Part shown: piece after piece, positions 36,366 to 45,257 of the stretch
Layout of the letters: every line of letters starts with the position of its first letter
Numbering within the stretch: position 1 is the first letter of the stretch
Assembly (NCBI RefSeq): GCF_943169635.2
Contig: NZ_OW968186.1
Span: 930,001-994,000, forward strand
Length of the DNA: 64,000 bases
From: Fenollaria sporofastidiosus
Lineage (GTDB): Bacteria; Bacillota; Clostridia; Tissierellales; Peptoniphilaceae
Reading direction: 5' to 3'
Notes under the pieces: model-generated
What the model was told of the DNA's origin: nothing
Database searches by the model: none
What the model saw: only the letters and a program-made list of their open reading frames with translations
Translations under genes and position numbers: made by a program

Positions 36366-36947
36366 TTAGTAATTCTCAACGAAGATTTCGAAGTGTGCTT
36401 GTGGGTGATCACATGCAGGGCACTTTTTAGGTGCTTCCTTACCTTCATATAGGTAACCACAGTTTAAGCACTTCCATATGTAAACGTCGCCTCTTTTAAA
36501 TACCTTACCAGCTTCGATGTTCTCGATAAGCTTTTTGTATCTGTTGTAGTGAGCTTTTTCAACTTCACCTATGTGTGTAAAGACAGCGGCTATCTCATTA
36601 AAGCCTTCTTCTTTAGCAATTTTGGCAAACTCTGGATATACAGTTGTCCACTCTTCATTTTCGCCTTCTGCAGCAGCCTTTAAGTTAGCTAGTGTGTCTT
36701 GTAGTGCTACTGGATAAGTACCACATGCCTCGATCATCTCTCCATCAAGCTCATCCTTTAAGAACTTGTAGAACCTCTTAGCATGTTGCTCTTCGTTTTG
36801 TGATGTTTCTAAGAAGATGTTTTGTATTTGCACATAACCATCTTTCTTTGCTTGCGATGCATAGTAGCCATATCTTATTGAAGCTTGTGATTCGTTTACG
36901 AATGACTTCATAAGATTTTCGCAAGTCTTAGTACCTTTTAATTTCAT
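36366..36947 (-). CDS. Rubrerythrin
   Basis: Peroxide-reducing di-iron protein of anaerobes, 193 residues. The ferritin-like di-iron domain (about 1-145) carries the Glu/His ligands (ENLMKSFVNESQASIRYGYYA, ETSQNEEQHAKRFY, FTHIGEVEKAHYNRY), followed by a C-terminal rubredoxin-like Fe(Cys)4 domain (KCLNCGYLYEGKEAPKKCPACDH). The start at 36947 follows AGGGGGT; a longer upstream frame would include the promoter and is rejected. Confidence 0.95.
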   Translation of the reverse strand: MKLKGTKTCENLMKSFVNESQASIRYGYYASQAKKDGYVQIQNIFLETSQNEEQHAKRFYKFLKDELDGEMIEACGTYPVALQDTLANLKAAAEGENEEWTTVYPEFAKIAKEEGFNEIAAVFTHIGEVEKAHYNRYKKLIENIEAGKVFKRGDVYIWKCLNCGYLYEGKEAPKKCPACDHPQAHFEIFVENY

Positions 36948-36977
36948 AAAATTACCCCCTTTTTTTATGATGTGTAC

Positions 36978-37006
36978 ATTATATATCAAATAAATTTTTT
37001 TGTAAA
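36978..37006 (-). promoter_or_regulatory. Promoter of the rubrerythrin gene
   Basis: Minus strand TTTACA (37006-37001), 17-nt spacer, TATAAT (36983-36978). A strong consensus match, fitting an abundant protein. No clear PerR box was recognised. Confidence 0.75.
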
Positions 37007-37060
37007 GGAACTCAGTCATATATATCTTGCAAATATTATTGCAAATATCAATCAAAATGC

Positions 37061-37089
37061 TTGAAGACGCACTCATATTGTGGTATAAT
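37061..37089 (+). promoter_or_regulatory. Promoter of the YitT-family gene
   Basis: TTGAAG (37061-37066), 17-nt spacer ending TGTGG, TATAAT (37084-37089); start codon at 37145 after AAAAGGGG. Confidence 0.7.
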
Positions 37090-37144
37090 TGATGTCACGT
37101 TCAAAAGAATATTATTAAATTTATTTATAGAAAAGGGGTAAACT

Positions 37145-38038
37145 ATGAACATAATTAATGAAGAAAAAAATTTAAAGAGGGATAAGATACAGCACAAGTA
37201 CACAGTGAAAGAGGTAGTGCTTATCATCATCGGTATACTACTTGTTGCGTCGGCGATACATTTCTTTCTAGTGCCGTCTAACCTAACATCAGGAGGCGCA
37301 TCAGGGATAGCGATCGTACTTAGTCACTACATACCACTTGGCATTGGACCACTGTTTATCTTAGTCAACATAGTCTTATTCATCATGGGCTTCATCTTCA
37401 TAGGCAAGGACTTCGGTACTAAAACAATCGTAGTTACACTTGTACTTTCAGGCCTTGTGTGGCTCTTTGAAATAATATTTCCAAATCCAAAGCCGCTTTC
37501 AGATGACCTATTTCTAGTAATCACACTTGGTATGATCATACAAGGCATCGGTGTGGGCATGGTACTTAATCAGTATACATCGACAGGTGGTACAGACATA
37601 GTTGCTAAGATATTGCAAAAGTTCTTGGGACTCGACCTAGGCATAGGCTGCCTAATGGCAGACCTAGTCGTATCATTCTTCGCAGGATCCGCCTTTGGCA
37701 TGAACATATTTTTATACTCAGTTATGGGCGTTATAATCAATGGAGCTGTTGTTAGCATCACCATCAGTGGCCTCAACACAAGTAAGCTTTGTTACATTAA
37801 CACTAAAGAGGTAGAGCTTGTGTCTAAGTTTATTATAGAAGACCTTGATAGATCCGCAAACCTTATACCATACAAGGGCGCCTATACAAAGAATGATAAC
37901 GTACTTATACAAACAGCAGTTTCAACACGCGAGTATATAAGACTTAAGGAGTTCGTAAACGATGCAGACCCAACAGCCTTCGTTGTAACGAGCAGCGCAA
38001 ACGAGATACTCGGAGAGAAGTGGAGAAGGTTTATCTAA
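37145..38038 (+). CDS. YitT family membrane protein
   Basis: 297 residues: five to six membrane helices (about 25-195), including LVASAIHFFLVPSNLTSGGASGIAIVL and NQYTSTGGTDIVAKIL. Then comes a soluble DUF2179 domain (about 215-297, NVLIQTAVSTREYIRLKEFV) of nucleotide-binding type. Length and layout are exactly those of the YitT family. Transport or sensing role is unproven. Single gene ended by a terminator. Confidence 0.92.
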   Translation: MNIINEEKNLKRDKIQHKYTVKEVVLIIIGILLVASAIHFFLVPSNLTSGGASGIAIVLSHYIPLGIGPLFILVNIVLFIMGFIFIGKDFGTKTIVVTLVLSGLVWLFEIIFPNPKPLSDDLFLVITLGMIIQGIGVGMVLNQYTSTGGTDIVAKILQKFLGLDLGIGCLMADLVVSFFAGSAFGMNIFLYSVMGVIINGAVVSITISGLNTSKLCYINTKEVELVSKFIIEDLDRSANLIPYKGAYTKNDNVLIQTAVSTREYIRLKEFVNDADPTAFVVTSSANEILGEKWRRFI

Positions 38039-38055
38039 GTTAATATTTTATATAG

Positions 38056-38083
38056 ACTGAGCTAGTGTTGGCTCAGTTTTTTT
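38056..38083 (+). terminator. Terminator after the YitT-family gene
   Basis: ACTGAGC (38056-38062) / GCTCAGT (38071-38077), 8-nt loop, seven T. It runs directly into the next -10 element. Confidence 0.88.
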
Positions 38084-38107
38084 GTGATATAATTTTTGTG
38101 TTATAAT
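38084..38107 (+). promoter_or_regulatory. Two tandem extended -10 elements
   Basis: TGTGA-TATAAT overlapping the terminator end (-10 at 38088-38093) and TGTGT-TATAAT (-10 at 38102-38107), upstream of the gene at 38208. A third TATAAT stands at 38181-38186, 15 nt from the predicted transcription start to the ATG. No good -35 was seen for any of them; which is used is unclear. Confidence 0.5.
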
Positions 38108-38207
38108 ATAGATAGACATAGTTTATATTAAGAGCTTTTTGTATTGATTATTCTTTAATGGCATGACTCTTAATATATGTTATAATATAATGAGTGAGGA
38201 GATTGAT

Positions 38208-38732
38208 ATGCAAACGAAAGGATGTATTGAGAAGTATAAAATTGAATTTGAAGAAGAGATAAGGTCGCTGTTTTGGTCGGGCGATGGAAGGCTTAAGAAG
38301 AAGATATATGGCAAGGTCAAAGAGGATGCACTGCGTGAAATTGTAAGTGATGTCTTTGTATACGATGACGACTTAGTGAAGTCACTAAACCTAAGTGCAT
38401 CTAAGATAAGTGTCTTCTTAGAGACTAAGTACAAGGCTGTTGACTTTAGAAGCTTCATCGCACCACTATCGAGGGTCTTGCTACCTGTTGGGGTGTCACT
38501 TGCGACATTTTTCCTAACAACGAAGTCTTTGAAGTACTTCGACGTGGAAAAGATATTTGGCGTTACACTAAAGACTTTCTTTGCCTTTGCAATGAGTGCT
38601 ATGGCTGTTGCTATGATTTTTAGTGTCTACTACACCAAGGCAAATGAGAAGAAGCTCTACGCTATATACATAAGAGATAGGCTTAACTTTGAAATCGAAA
38701 GACTACTCATAAAAGACAAGAAAGAGGTGTAA
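38208..38732 (+). CDS. Two-helix membrane protein, unknown function
   Basis: 174 residues: a soluble charged N-terminal half (about 1-85), then two hydrophobic helices (about 86-106 and 118-142), then a charged C-terminal tail. No family recognised. The start at 38208 follows GAGGAGAT; an upstream in-frame start would include a TATAAT. Followed after 1 nt by the DUF5317-like gene, so co-transcribed. Confidence 0.65.
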   Translation: MQTKGCIEKYKIEFEEEIRSLFWSGDGRLKKKIYGKVKEDALREIVSDVFVYDDDLVKSLNLSASKISVFLETKYKAVDFRSFIAPLSRVLLPVGVSLATFFLTTKSLKYFDVEKIFGVTLKTFFAFAMSAMAVAMIFSVYYTKANEKKLYAIYIRDRLNFEIERLLIKDKKEV

Positions 38733-38733
38733 G

Positions 38734-39294
38734 ATGGCACTATTCATAATTATATTCGCCGTATTAGTATCATTAATCAATGGCGGCAAGATAAATAATT
38801 TATTCAGAGTAAATTTAAGATATCTGTTCTTTTTATTGATAACAGTCATTATAAACATAGCAGTACTTGTATATGTTACGAGGTTTAACTTCATTTACAG
38901 ACGCGAGCTTATAATGATATATCCATATCTTAATATATTTACATTTTTTGTATTGATATTTTTTTCTATTGCAAACAACAAGTACTTTGCCTTCAACATC
39001 ATTGCCTTAGGTCTTGCTTTAAATTTAATTGCAATGATAAACTACTTAGGGCTTATGCCAGTAGTGAAGGACGCTTTAGTATATCTTGGCTCTGCTAATG
39101 AATTAGCTGTGTTAGAAAAGTCGATGTCGATGACGCACACGCTTGCTGTGAGTGGTAAGGCATTTAATGTTTTAGCGGACACAATACCTGTGTTCAAGTT
39201 TACAGGGCTTAGAACTGTACTAAGCATAGGCGATGTATTTTTGTCTTTAGGCTTATTTATGCTTGTAGAAGATGTGATGAAGAGGAGGCCCTAG
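38734..39294 (+). CDS. DUF5317-like membrane protein
   Basis: 186-residue polytopic membrane protein with about five hydrophobic segments. The N-terminal ALVSLINGGKINNLF-type opening and the C-terminal FTGLRTVLSIGDVFLSLGLFMLVED resemble DUF5317 proteins. Ribosome site AGAGGTG. Lies between another membrane protein and a CapA-like gene, each within 1-2 nt. Function unknown. Confidence 0.7.
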   Translation: MALFIIIFAVLVSLINGGKINNLFRVNLRYLFFLLITVIINIAVLVYVTRFNFIYRRELIMIYPYLNIFTFFVLIFFSIANNKYFAFNIIALGLALNLIAMINYLGLMPVVKDALVYLGSANELAVLEKSMSMTHTLAVSGKAFNVLADTIPVFKFTGLRTVLSIGDVFLSLGLFMLVEDVMKRRP

Positions 39295-39295
39295 T

Positions 39296-40480
39296 ATGTT
39301 TTTTAGACAATGCACCATCTTTCTTATCTGCCTTATAAACATAGTCTTAGGACCTATAACATGTAATCACGCAGCAAAGCTGGCAAACGATGGAGCTAGC
39401 TTAACTTATGTTCATGATGTAAAAGAGATACCCATCATTGAAATCAAGAAAAAGGAGCCTTCTATCGATAGCGAGGTCAAGATATTTGCAGCGGGTGACT
39501 ATATGCTGCACGGTCCTCAGCTAAGAGGCGCAAAGCAAAGTGATGGCACTTACAATTTTGATGAATATTTTAAATACTTGCCGCACTTTAAGGACGCAGA
39601 CCTTGCTATGCTTAACTACGAGTCGACTGTCTCTGTTGATGGCAGGTACACAACTTATCCTATGTTTTCATCTCCTATAGAGAGTATTGAGTCGATCAAG
39701 AAACAGGGCTTTGATATCATATCAACATCGAACAATCACGCTTTTGATAAAGGTTTTGCAGGTGTTAACAAGACCATAGACACGATTAAGAGCTATGGTA
39801 TGGAGAGTGTTGGCACATACAAGGATGCAAACAATATGCCGCTTATTAAAGAAGTGAGTGGCATCAAGCTTGGTATCAGCGCGTATACTTTCTCCATCAA
39901 TGGATTTGAGAAGAAGGTTCAAGGCACGGACAAGGCTTATGCGATAAACTTCATCGACATGGATAAGATTAAGAAAGATGTAGAGTTTATGAATGAGAAT
40001 GATGTCGACTTCAAGGTGATATATGTACACTGGGGCAACGAGTATCAATTAAAGCCGAGCGCATGGCAAGAAAAAATCGCAAAAGAGCTTAACGAACTCG
40101 GTATAGATGTAGTCTTAGGTTCGCACCCACATGTAATACAAAAGTCTGAAGTCATTGAAGCAAATGGCAAGAAGACATACGTCTGCTACTCTATGGGTAA
40201 CTTCATATCTAATCAGAGACGTGAGGCCATGGGTCAGAGATATAGCGAGAACGAACTTATGATGGAAGTCATTTTGAAGAAGGATGCTAAGGGTACAAGC
40301 GTTGCAAAGTTTGAAGCGCATCCACTATGGGTTGATAAGTACGTAACTCAAGGCAGAGCGCACTATAACATAATCCCAGTTAAAGAGGCTCTTGATGGCA
40401 AGATCAAGGTCGAAAGATTTAATCAAATCAAGCCAAAGTTAGTAGAAAGTCTAAATGATTTCAATAATATATATAAATAG
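39296..40480 (+). CDS. CapA family protein
   Basis: 394-residue PgsA/CapA-like extracellular metallophosphatase-fold protein. It has an N-terminal signal (about 1-25) and the CapA domain (about 60-360): KIFAAGDYMLHG, YESTVS, STSNNHAFDKG, YVHWGNEY and LGSHPHVIQ, which place the usual metal-binding Asp, Asn and His residues. Family members take part in poly-gamma-glutamate or capsule handling, but no PgsBC genes are nearby. Start just after the preceding stop, with AGGAGGCCC as ribosome site. Confidence 0.9.
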   Translation: MFFRQCTIFLICLINIVLGPITCNHAAKLANDGASLTYVHDVKEIPIIEIKKKEPSIDSEVKIFAAGDYMLHGPQLRGAKQSDGTYNFDEYFKYLPHFKDADLAMLNYESTVSVDGRYTTYPMFSSPIESIESIKKQGFDIISTSNNHAFDKGFAGVNKTIDTIKSYGMESVGTYKDANNMPLIKEVSGIKLGISAYTFSINGFEKKVQGTDKAYAINFIDMDKIKKDVEFMNENDVDFKVIYVHWGNEYQLKPSAWQEKIAKELNELGIDVVLGSHPHVIQKSEVIEANGKKTYVCYSMGNFISNQRREAMGQRYSENELMMEVILKKDAKGTSVAKFEAHPLWVDKYVTQGRAHYNIIPVKEALDGKIKVERFNQIKPKLVESLNDFNNIYK

Positions 40481-40491
40481 GAGATGGTTTA

Positions 40492-41559
40492 ATGTATTTT
40501 GATGATGAAATGACACCAAAAGAAAGGATGATTGCCTTTTCAAAGGGCGAAGCAATTGACAGAATACCTGTAGTGCCAGATATGGGGGTTACTATGGCAT
40601 GGTATATAGGTAAGAAGACAAATGATTATTACACATCATCAGATGTAATAACTGAAACTGAGATCGCTTTATTCAATCGCTTCCACCACGACAACATCTG
40701 TGTCTCTACAACACTAAGAGGTATGGCTGAAGCCATGGGCTCAGTTATGAACTACCCTGATGACAACATTTCAAACTTAAGAGAGCCAGTTGTCAAAACA
40801 GAAGAGGACATCGATAAGCTTGAGCTTGTTGATCCGTGGAAGGATGGTCACCTACACGTACTACTTGAAGCACTTGAAAAGCTTAGAGACGCTCTTGGCG
40901 ATGTAGCAGACATAGGCGCATCGATGACTGCACCATTCACAGTAGCTGCCTCGGTACTTGGCACTGAGAACATGCTTAGATGGATAGTTAAGAAGAAGGA
41001 TGCTTTCCATAGACTTATGGACATCATTACAAAGAACAACGCTGAGTATATCAAGGCACTTGGTAAGATTGGTTTCGGAACAGGTTTTTGCGACCCTGTA
41101 TCATCGACATCTATGATTAGACCTGCACAATATAGAGAGTTCTCACTACCATACTTCAAGAGAAATGTTGAAGACGTAAAGAAGTATTGTGGAGGCGCAC
41201 CAACTATACACATATGCGGCAAGAGTAAAGACATATGGGAAGATGTTGTTAGTGCCGGTGTAGGTAACTTCTCTATCGACAACTGTGAGGACCTTGAGGA
41301 AGCTAAGAGGATAATGGGTGACAAGGTTGTTATCACAGGTAACGTGCCACCAGTTGACGCGATCTACTTAGGTAACGATGACATCATCAAGGAAGAAGTG
41401 AAGAAGTGTGTTGCTAAGGCTTGGGACTCACCAAAGGGTTACATCTTATGTACTGGATGTCAAATACCAAAGAACAGCCCTATAGAGAACATCGACTCCT
41501 TTATGAAGTGGGGTAGGTATTACGGCAAGTTGCCAATGGATACATCTAAATTTATATAA
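40492..41559 (+). CDS. UroD/MtaA-superfamily corrinoid methyltransferase (copy 1)
   Basis: 355-residue protein of the MtaA/CmuA branch of the uroporphyrinogen-decarboxylase superfamily. N-terminal PKERMIAFSKGEAIDRIPVVPD and the zinc site H-I-C (TIHICGKS) plus a C-terminal Cys (ILCTGCQIPKNSPIENI) match the methyl-Co(III) corrinoid:thiol or methyl-donor methyltransferases rather than HemE. It lies 11 nt after CapA and is followed by its own terminator, so it may be expressed separately from the rest of the corrinoid locus. Substrate unknown. Confidence 0.87.
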   Translation: MYFDDEMTPKERMIAFSKGEAIDRIPVVPDMGVTMAWYIGKKTNDYYTSSDVITETEIALFNRFHHDNICVSTTLRGMAEAMGSVMNYPDDNISNLREPVVKTEEDIDKLELVDPWKDGHLHVLLEALEKLRDALGDVADIGASMTAPFTVAASVLGTENMLRWIVKKKDAFHRLMDIITKNNAEYIKALGKIGFGTGFCDPVSSTSMIRPAQYREFSLPYFKRNVEDVKKYCGGAPTIHICGKSKDIWEDVVSAGVGNFSIDNCEDLEEAKRIMGDKVVITGNVPPVDAIYLGNDDIIKEEVKKCVAKAWDSPKGYILCTGCQIPKNSPIENIDSFMKWGRYYGKLPMDTSKFI

Positions 41560-41603
41560 TATTTTTTTATAGACTTTGGACATTAGAAATAATTTACTGA
41601 ATT

Positions 41604-41639
41604 AATGTGCGTGTAGCAATGCTATATGCACATTTTTAT
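41604..41639 (+). terminator. Terminator inside the methyltransferase locus
   Basis: 13-bp stem AATGTGCGTGTAG (41604-41616) / CTATATGCACATT (41622-41634) with wobble pairs, loop CAATG, then TTTTT. Confidence 0.9.
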
Positions 41640-41676
41640 TGTATAAATTTCATGAATACCTCTTAAATACATATGT

Positions 41677-41705
41677 TTGCGCAATTCACAAAGCTGTTAT
41701 ATAAT
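41677..41705 (+). promoter_or_regulatory. Promoter of the corrinoid operon
   Basis: TTGCGC (41677-41682), 17-nt spacer, TATAAT (41700-41705). The -35 is weak. Predicted start near 41712. Confidence 0.5.
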
Positions 41706-41745
41706 ATTTGCTGGTGAGGGCGTGAAGAAGATAGGAGATATTAGA

Positions 41746-42543
41746 GTGTACTCTTGTACTGCAACTAACGAGAAAGAGTATACTGATTTGAATTTGAATA
41801 TTAAAGAAGAAGACTTGTTCAGTGATGCTAAGATGTATAGAGAAGTAGCTCAAAGAATGAGCCTTGGTTTTGCTGCAATTTTTTATCCTATTGCAGGCAC
41901 TCTTGAAGGTGAACTTGCCGGCATGATGCTTGACAAGGATGCTAATCTTAGAAGATTTGTTGAACTTAATGATTTAGATGAACTATACAAGTTAAAAGAT
42001 TTTAATTTTAATTTGGAGCACTTTACTTGTATGCAAAAAGCTATGGCAAGTGAAGAGGCTCCTATTTGTTTTAAGCTTAATGGTCTTTTGTCCTTCTTAT
42101 CACAAGTGATAGATATATCGAAGCTGCTATTAGCTTTTAGAAAGAAGCTTGATAAAGAAAAAATTTATGCATACTATAGACGAAACGTTTTAGACTTACT
42201 AGCACATCTTGATGAAGAGAAGGTAAAGATCATATGCCTTGCTGACCCGCTACTTAGTGTTGAGACATTAGGACCTAAGATTGTTAAAGAGCTAGTGAAT
42301 GATTTCTACTTTCCACTTATTAATGACATATTGCAGTATACAAACTTTAAGATACATATATGTCCTAAGCTCGGCTTTGCATTGTCAGACCTAGGACTAT
42401 TTAATGAAATCAAAGTAGAGACTGATAAGATGACTTATCAAGAAGCGCTGTTAAGTTCATCTTACAGACTCTTTAGCAATAGATGCTTTAAGATTTTAGC
42501 TAATGTTAGAACGATTACAGTATTAGGGGGGAATTATGAATAA
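41746..42543 (+). CDS. Divergent core-only UroD-superfamily protein
   Basis: About 265 residues from a GTG at 41746 preceded by AGGAGA (a GTG at 41722 is possible but too near the transcription start). It resembles the two neighbouring MtaA-like proteins through ADPLLSVETLGPKIVKELVNDFYFP and KIHICPK, which keep the His-x-Cys zinc pair. But the N-terminal arginine-containing segment and the C-terminal cysteine segment (CxxGxxxGSPxxN in the neighbours) are missing, and the protein ends TITVLGGNYE. It may be a non-catalytic partner or a substrate-specific variant. It overlaps the next gene by 8 nt. Confidence 0.7.
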   Translation: MYSCTATNEKEYTDLNLNIKEEDLFSDAKMYREVAQRMSLGFAAIFYPIAGTLEGELAGMMLDKDANLRRFVELNDLDELYKLKDFNFNLEHFTCMQKAMASEEAPICFKLNGLLSFLSQVIDISKLLLAFRKKLDKEKIYAYYRRNVLDLLAHLDEEKVKIICLADPLLSVETLGPKIVKELVNDFYFPLINDILQYTNFKIHICPKLGFALSDLGLFNEIKVETDKMTYQEALLSSSYRLFSNRCFKILANVRTITVLGGNYE

Positions 42544-43537
42544 AAAGGAAAGACTATTAAAGATACTTCACGGTGAAAAGGCTGATAGGCCAGCTGTCAT
42601 CTGCCCAGGCGGCATGATGAATCCATGTGTAACTGAGCTTATAGAAAAGCACGGCATTGATTTTGCAAAAGCAAACTCAGACGCAGAAGAGATGGCAAAG
42701 CTATCGAAGCTAGTTGTTGAAGAAAATCTGTTTGAGAACTACGCAGTACCATTCTGTATGAGTGTTGAGTCAGAGATGCTAGGATCAAAATGCGTTTACG
42801 GTAATAACTGCGAAGAAGCACACATAGTTGAGTATGCAATGGACAAGCTTGATCTAGATAAGCTTAAGCATGTCAAGGTTGATTTTAATAGAGAAGACGC
42901 CCTGATAGGAGCGATTAAAATTTTAAAGAATGATACCATACCAGTCATTGGTAATATAACAGGACCGTTCTCAGTTGCAACAAGTCTTGTTGATGCAAAG
43001 GAAATCTACGTTGGACTAAAGAAGAACAAAAAAGTTTTTGAAGAATTCATGACTTATATATCAGATAAGATTGCTGAGCTTGCGATTAAAGAGGTCGATG
43101 CAGGAGCCGACCTTATAGCTATCGCAGACCCAAGCGGCACAGCAGAGATACTTGGACCAAAGTACTTTAAAGAGTATCTAATACACTATGTCAACTACAT
43201 CATAGACAAGATCAAAGCACATAAAGAGGTGCCTATTATAGTTCATATCTGTGGCAATATGAGGAGCGTTATCGATATAGTTGATGAGATTCACGCAGAG
43301 GCATTCTCCTTTGATGCCATGGTTAATCTAAAGAATGCAAAAAAATATATACACAAGCCTGTCATGGGTAACGTGTCGACATATTTAATAGAAAATAACA
43401 GAGCTGATCAAGTTTACAAGGTCGCTCAAAATAGAGTCAAAGACGGTGTTGACATCATAGCTCCAGCCTGTGGGCTTGGCATGGGATCGCCTCTTGACAA
43501 TGTAAAAGCTATATTAAAAGGAGTAGAAGATGCCTAA
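42536..43537 (+). CDS. UroD/MtaA-superfamily corrinoid methyltransferase (copy 2)
   Basis: 333-residue MtaA/MtbA-like methyltransferase. NKKERLLKILHGEKADRPAVICPGG is the family N-terminus; the zinc site is VHICGN with a later Cys in IIAPACGLGMGSPLDNV. The ADPSGTAEILGPKYFKEY segment is shared with the divergent gene upstream. Ribosome site AGGGGGG inside the preceding gene. It probably moves a methyl group to or from the corrinoid protein encoded downstream. Confidence 0.88.
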   Translation: MNKKERLLKILHGEKADRPAVICPGGMMNPCVTELIEKHGIDFAKANSDAEEMAKLSKLVVEENLFENYAVPFCMSVESEMLGSKCVYGNNCEEAHIVEYAMDKLDLDKLKHVKVDFNREDALIGAIKILKNDTIPVIGNITGPFSVATSLVDAKEIYVGLKKNKKVFEEFMTYISDKIAELAIKEVDAGADLIAIADPSGTAEILGPKYFKEYLIHYVNYIIDKIKAHKEVPIIVHICGNMRSVIDIVDEIHAEAFSFDAMVNLKNAKKYIHKPVMGNVSTYLIENNRADQVYKVAQNRVKDGVDIIAPACGLGMGSPLDNVKAILKGVEDA

Positions 43538-45248
43538 AATTCACATACTTAGTGATGACAATATAATCGAAGCAAAAGAGGAAAGCGTTCTTTTAGATGT
43601 ACTAAGAGAGAACGGTTACTTTATAGAAGCACCGTGCAATGGTATGGGTACTTGCAAGAAATGCAAAGTTAGGATTATAGATGGCACACATGAAGATGTA
43701 GTTCTTTCGTGCCAGTACAAGCTTAAGAGTGACATAAGCCTTGATTTCTTTGATGAGGCTAAGGCAGAGAACCTACTTACTTCAGATATAGATACTTTTG
43801 ATGCAACTGAGTCGGTTCTTACTATGAAGACTCACAGCTTTGAAGACAGTAGAGACGCCGATACTTCATGGGAAGATGAGTATGAGAAGGTCTTCGGTCA
43901 CATCTCATACAATGTATTAAAGAATACAAACTTTACTAAGGGTGTAAAGCATGCGATATATCTAAACGATGATGTGATAGCAATCCGCGATGAAGGTAAT
44001 GACAAGATATATGCAGCTGCTGTTGATATAGGCACAACAAGTGTTGCAATATCAGTTCTTGATATAAGTAGTGCTAAAGTTGTAGAGAGAGCATCCTTTG
44101 TCAATCCACAAATTAGTTTCGGACTTGATGTCTTGTCAAGAATGAGCGCAGCTATCGACCTAAAAGACAACTTATATAAGATGCAAGAACAGATTACTAA
44201 GGCAATCGAGGAGAATATAATAAAAATATTTAATAAGCACAGCTTGGATATAGATAGTTTATACGAAGTAGTCTTCTCAGCCAACTCCGTTATGATGCAT
44301 ATACTTATGGGCGTCGACCCGACGAGTCTTGGCGAAGCGCCATACAAGATAGTTAGCTACTTTAATTTTGAGATAGATGCAAAGGACATTGGTATGAAAT
44401 TTGGAAGATATACAAAGGCGTTCACTATACCATCGATCTCGTCATACGTCGGTGCGGATATACTAAGTGGCGTTAATCATATAGACATAGAGAGCATAGA
44501 CAAGAACGTCATGTTTATGGATATAGGCACTAATACTGAGCTAGTTTTAAAGTACAAAGACCACTACTATGCAAGTAGCTGTGCAGCAGGTCCAGCACTT
44601 GAAGGTATGAACATCGAGTTTGGTTCGAGAGCTGAGCTAGGCGCTATCGAAAATGTTTTCTTTGACCTTGATAGTGGAAGTAAAAACATAGTCGTGATAG
44701 GTAAGCAAAGAGCAAAATCGATATGCGGTTCTGGTGTTTTAGCTGTTATACGCGAGGCGCTTAAGGTGGGTCTAATTGATTACAGGGGAAGGCTTGTAAA
44801 GCTAGAAGACCTTGATGAAAATGATAAGCGAAGGACTTTCTTAAAGGATCTTGATGGCAAGAGCGTTATCGACTTAGGAGATGTCTACATCACTAAGAAG
44901 GACATACGTAACATTCAGCTATCAAAGAGTGCAATACTATCTGGGATAGTATTATTGTTCAAGAAGCTTGGCATGAGAGCTGAAGAAGTTGATGACTTAT
45001 TCATTGCAGGTCAGTTTGGTTATCACTTATCAAAGGATATGCTTTTAAACACTTACTTTATACCAAAGATAGATGAAGAAAAGATTTCGTATCTTAAGAA
45101 CACTTCACTTGATGGCGCGATCAGTGTAGTTTTATCAAAGAAGAAGAGAAAAAATCTTTTGAGTTTAAGCAAGAAGATAAAGTTTTTGGAGTTAAGTTAT
45201 GATGACAACTATCAAAAAGCTTTTATCGACTGTTCATATTTTAAATAG
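43530..45248 (+). CDS. RACo-like corrinoid activator (2Fe-2S ferredoxin + ASKHA ATPase)
   Basis: 572-residue reductive activator of corrinoid proteins. The N-terminal plant-type 2Fe-2S domain has Cys36, 42, 45 and 61 (CX5CX2CX15C). A linker (about 80-150) and then an ASKHA/DUF4445 ATPase domain follow (AAAVDIGTTSVAISVLD, SSYVGADILSGV, MDIGTNTELVLK, AGQFGYHLSKDMLLN). Such enzymes use ATP to drive electrons onto inactive Co(II) corrinoid. The two flanking genes, a methyltransferase and the corrinoid protein, make the partner obvious. Overlaps the upstream gene by 8 nt. Confidence 0.92.
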   Translation: MPKIHILSDDNIIEAKEESVLLDVLRENGYFIEAPCNGMGTCKKCKVRIIDGTHEDVVLSCQYKLKSDISLDFFDEAKAENLLTSDIDTFDATESVLTMKTHSFEDSRDADTSWEDEYEKVFGHISYNVLKNTNFTKGVKHAIYLNDDVIAIRDEGNDKIYAAAVDIGTTSVAISVLDISSAKVVERASFVNPQISFGLDVLSRMSAAIDLKDNLYKMQEQITKAIEENIIKIFNKHSLDIDSLYEVVFSANSVMMHILMGVDPTSLGEAPYKIVSYFNFEIDAKDIGMKFGRYTKAFTIPSISSYVGADILSGVNHIDIESIDKNVMFMDIGTNTELVLKYKDHYYASSCAAGPALEGMNIEFGSRAELGAIENVFFDLDSGSKNIVVIGKQRAKSICGSGVLAVIREALKVGLIDYRGRLVKLEDLDENDKRRTFLKDLDGKSVIDLGDVYITKKDIRNIQLSKSAILSGIVLLFKKLGMRAEEVDDLFIAGQFGYHLSKDMLLNTYFIPKIDEEKISYLKNTSLDGAISVVLSKKKRKNLLSLSKKIKFLELSYDDNYQKAFIDCSYFK

Positions 45249-45257
45249 GAGGAAGAT

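Noticed and set aside
36948..37076. N-terminal extension of rubrerythrin
   Set aside because: The longer frame crosses the promoter and has no family match; the ATG at 36947 has a strong ribosome site.
40492..43537. Uroporphyrinogen decarboxylase (HemE) for heme synthesis
   Set aside because: The His-x-Cys and C-terminal Cys zinc ligands and the corrinoid neighbours fit MtaA-type methyltransferases; no other heme gene is near.
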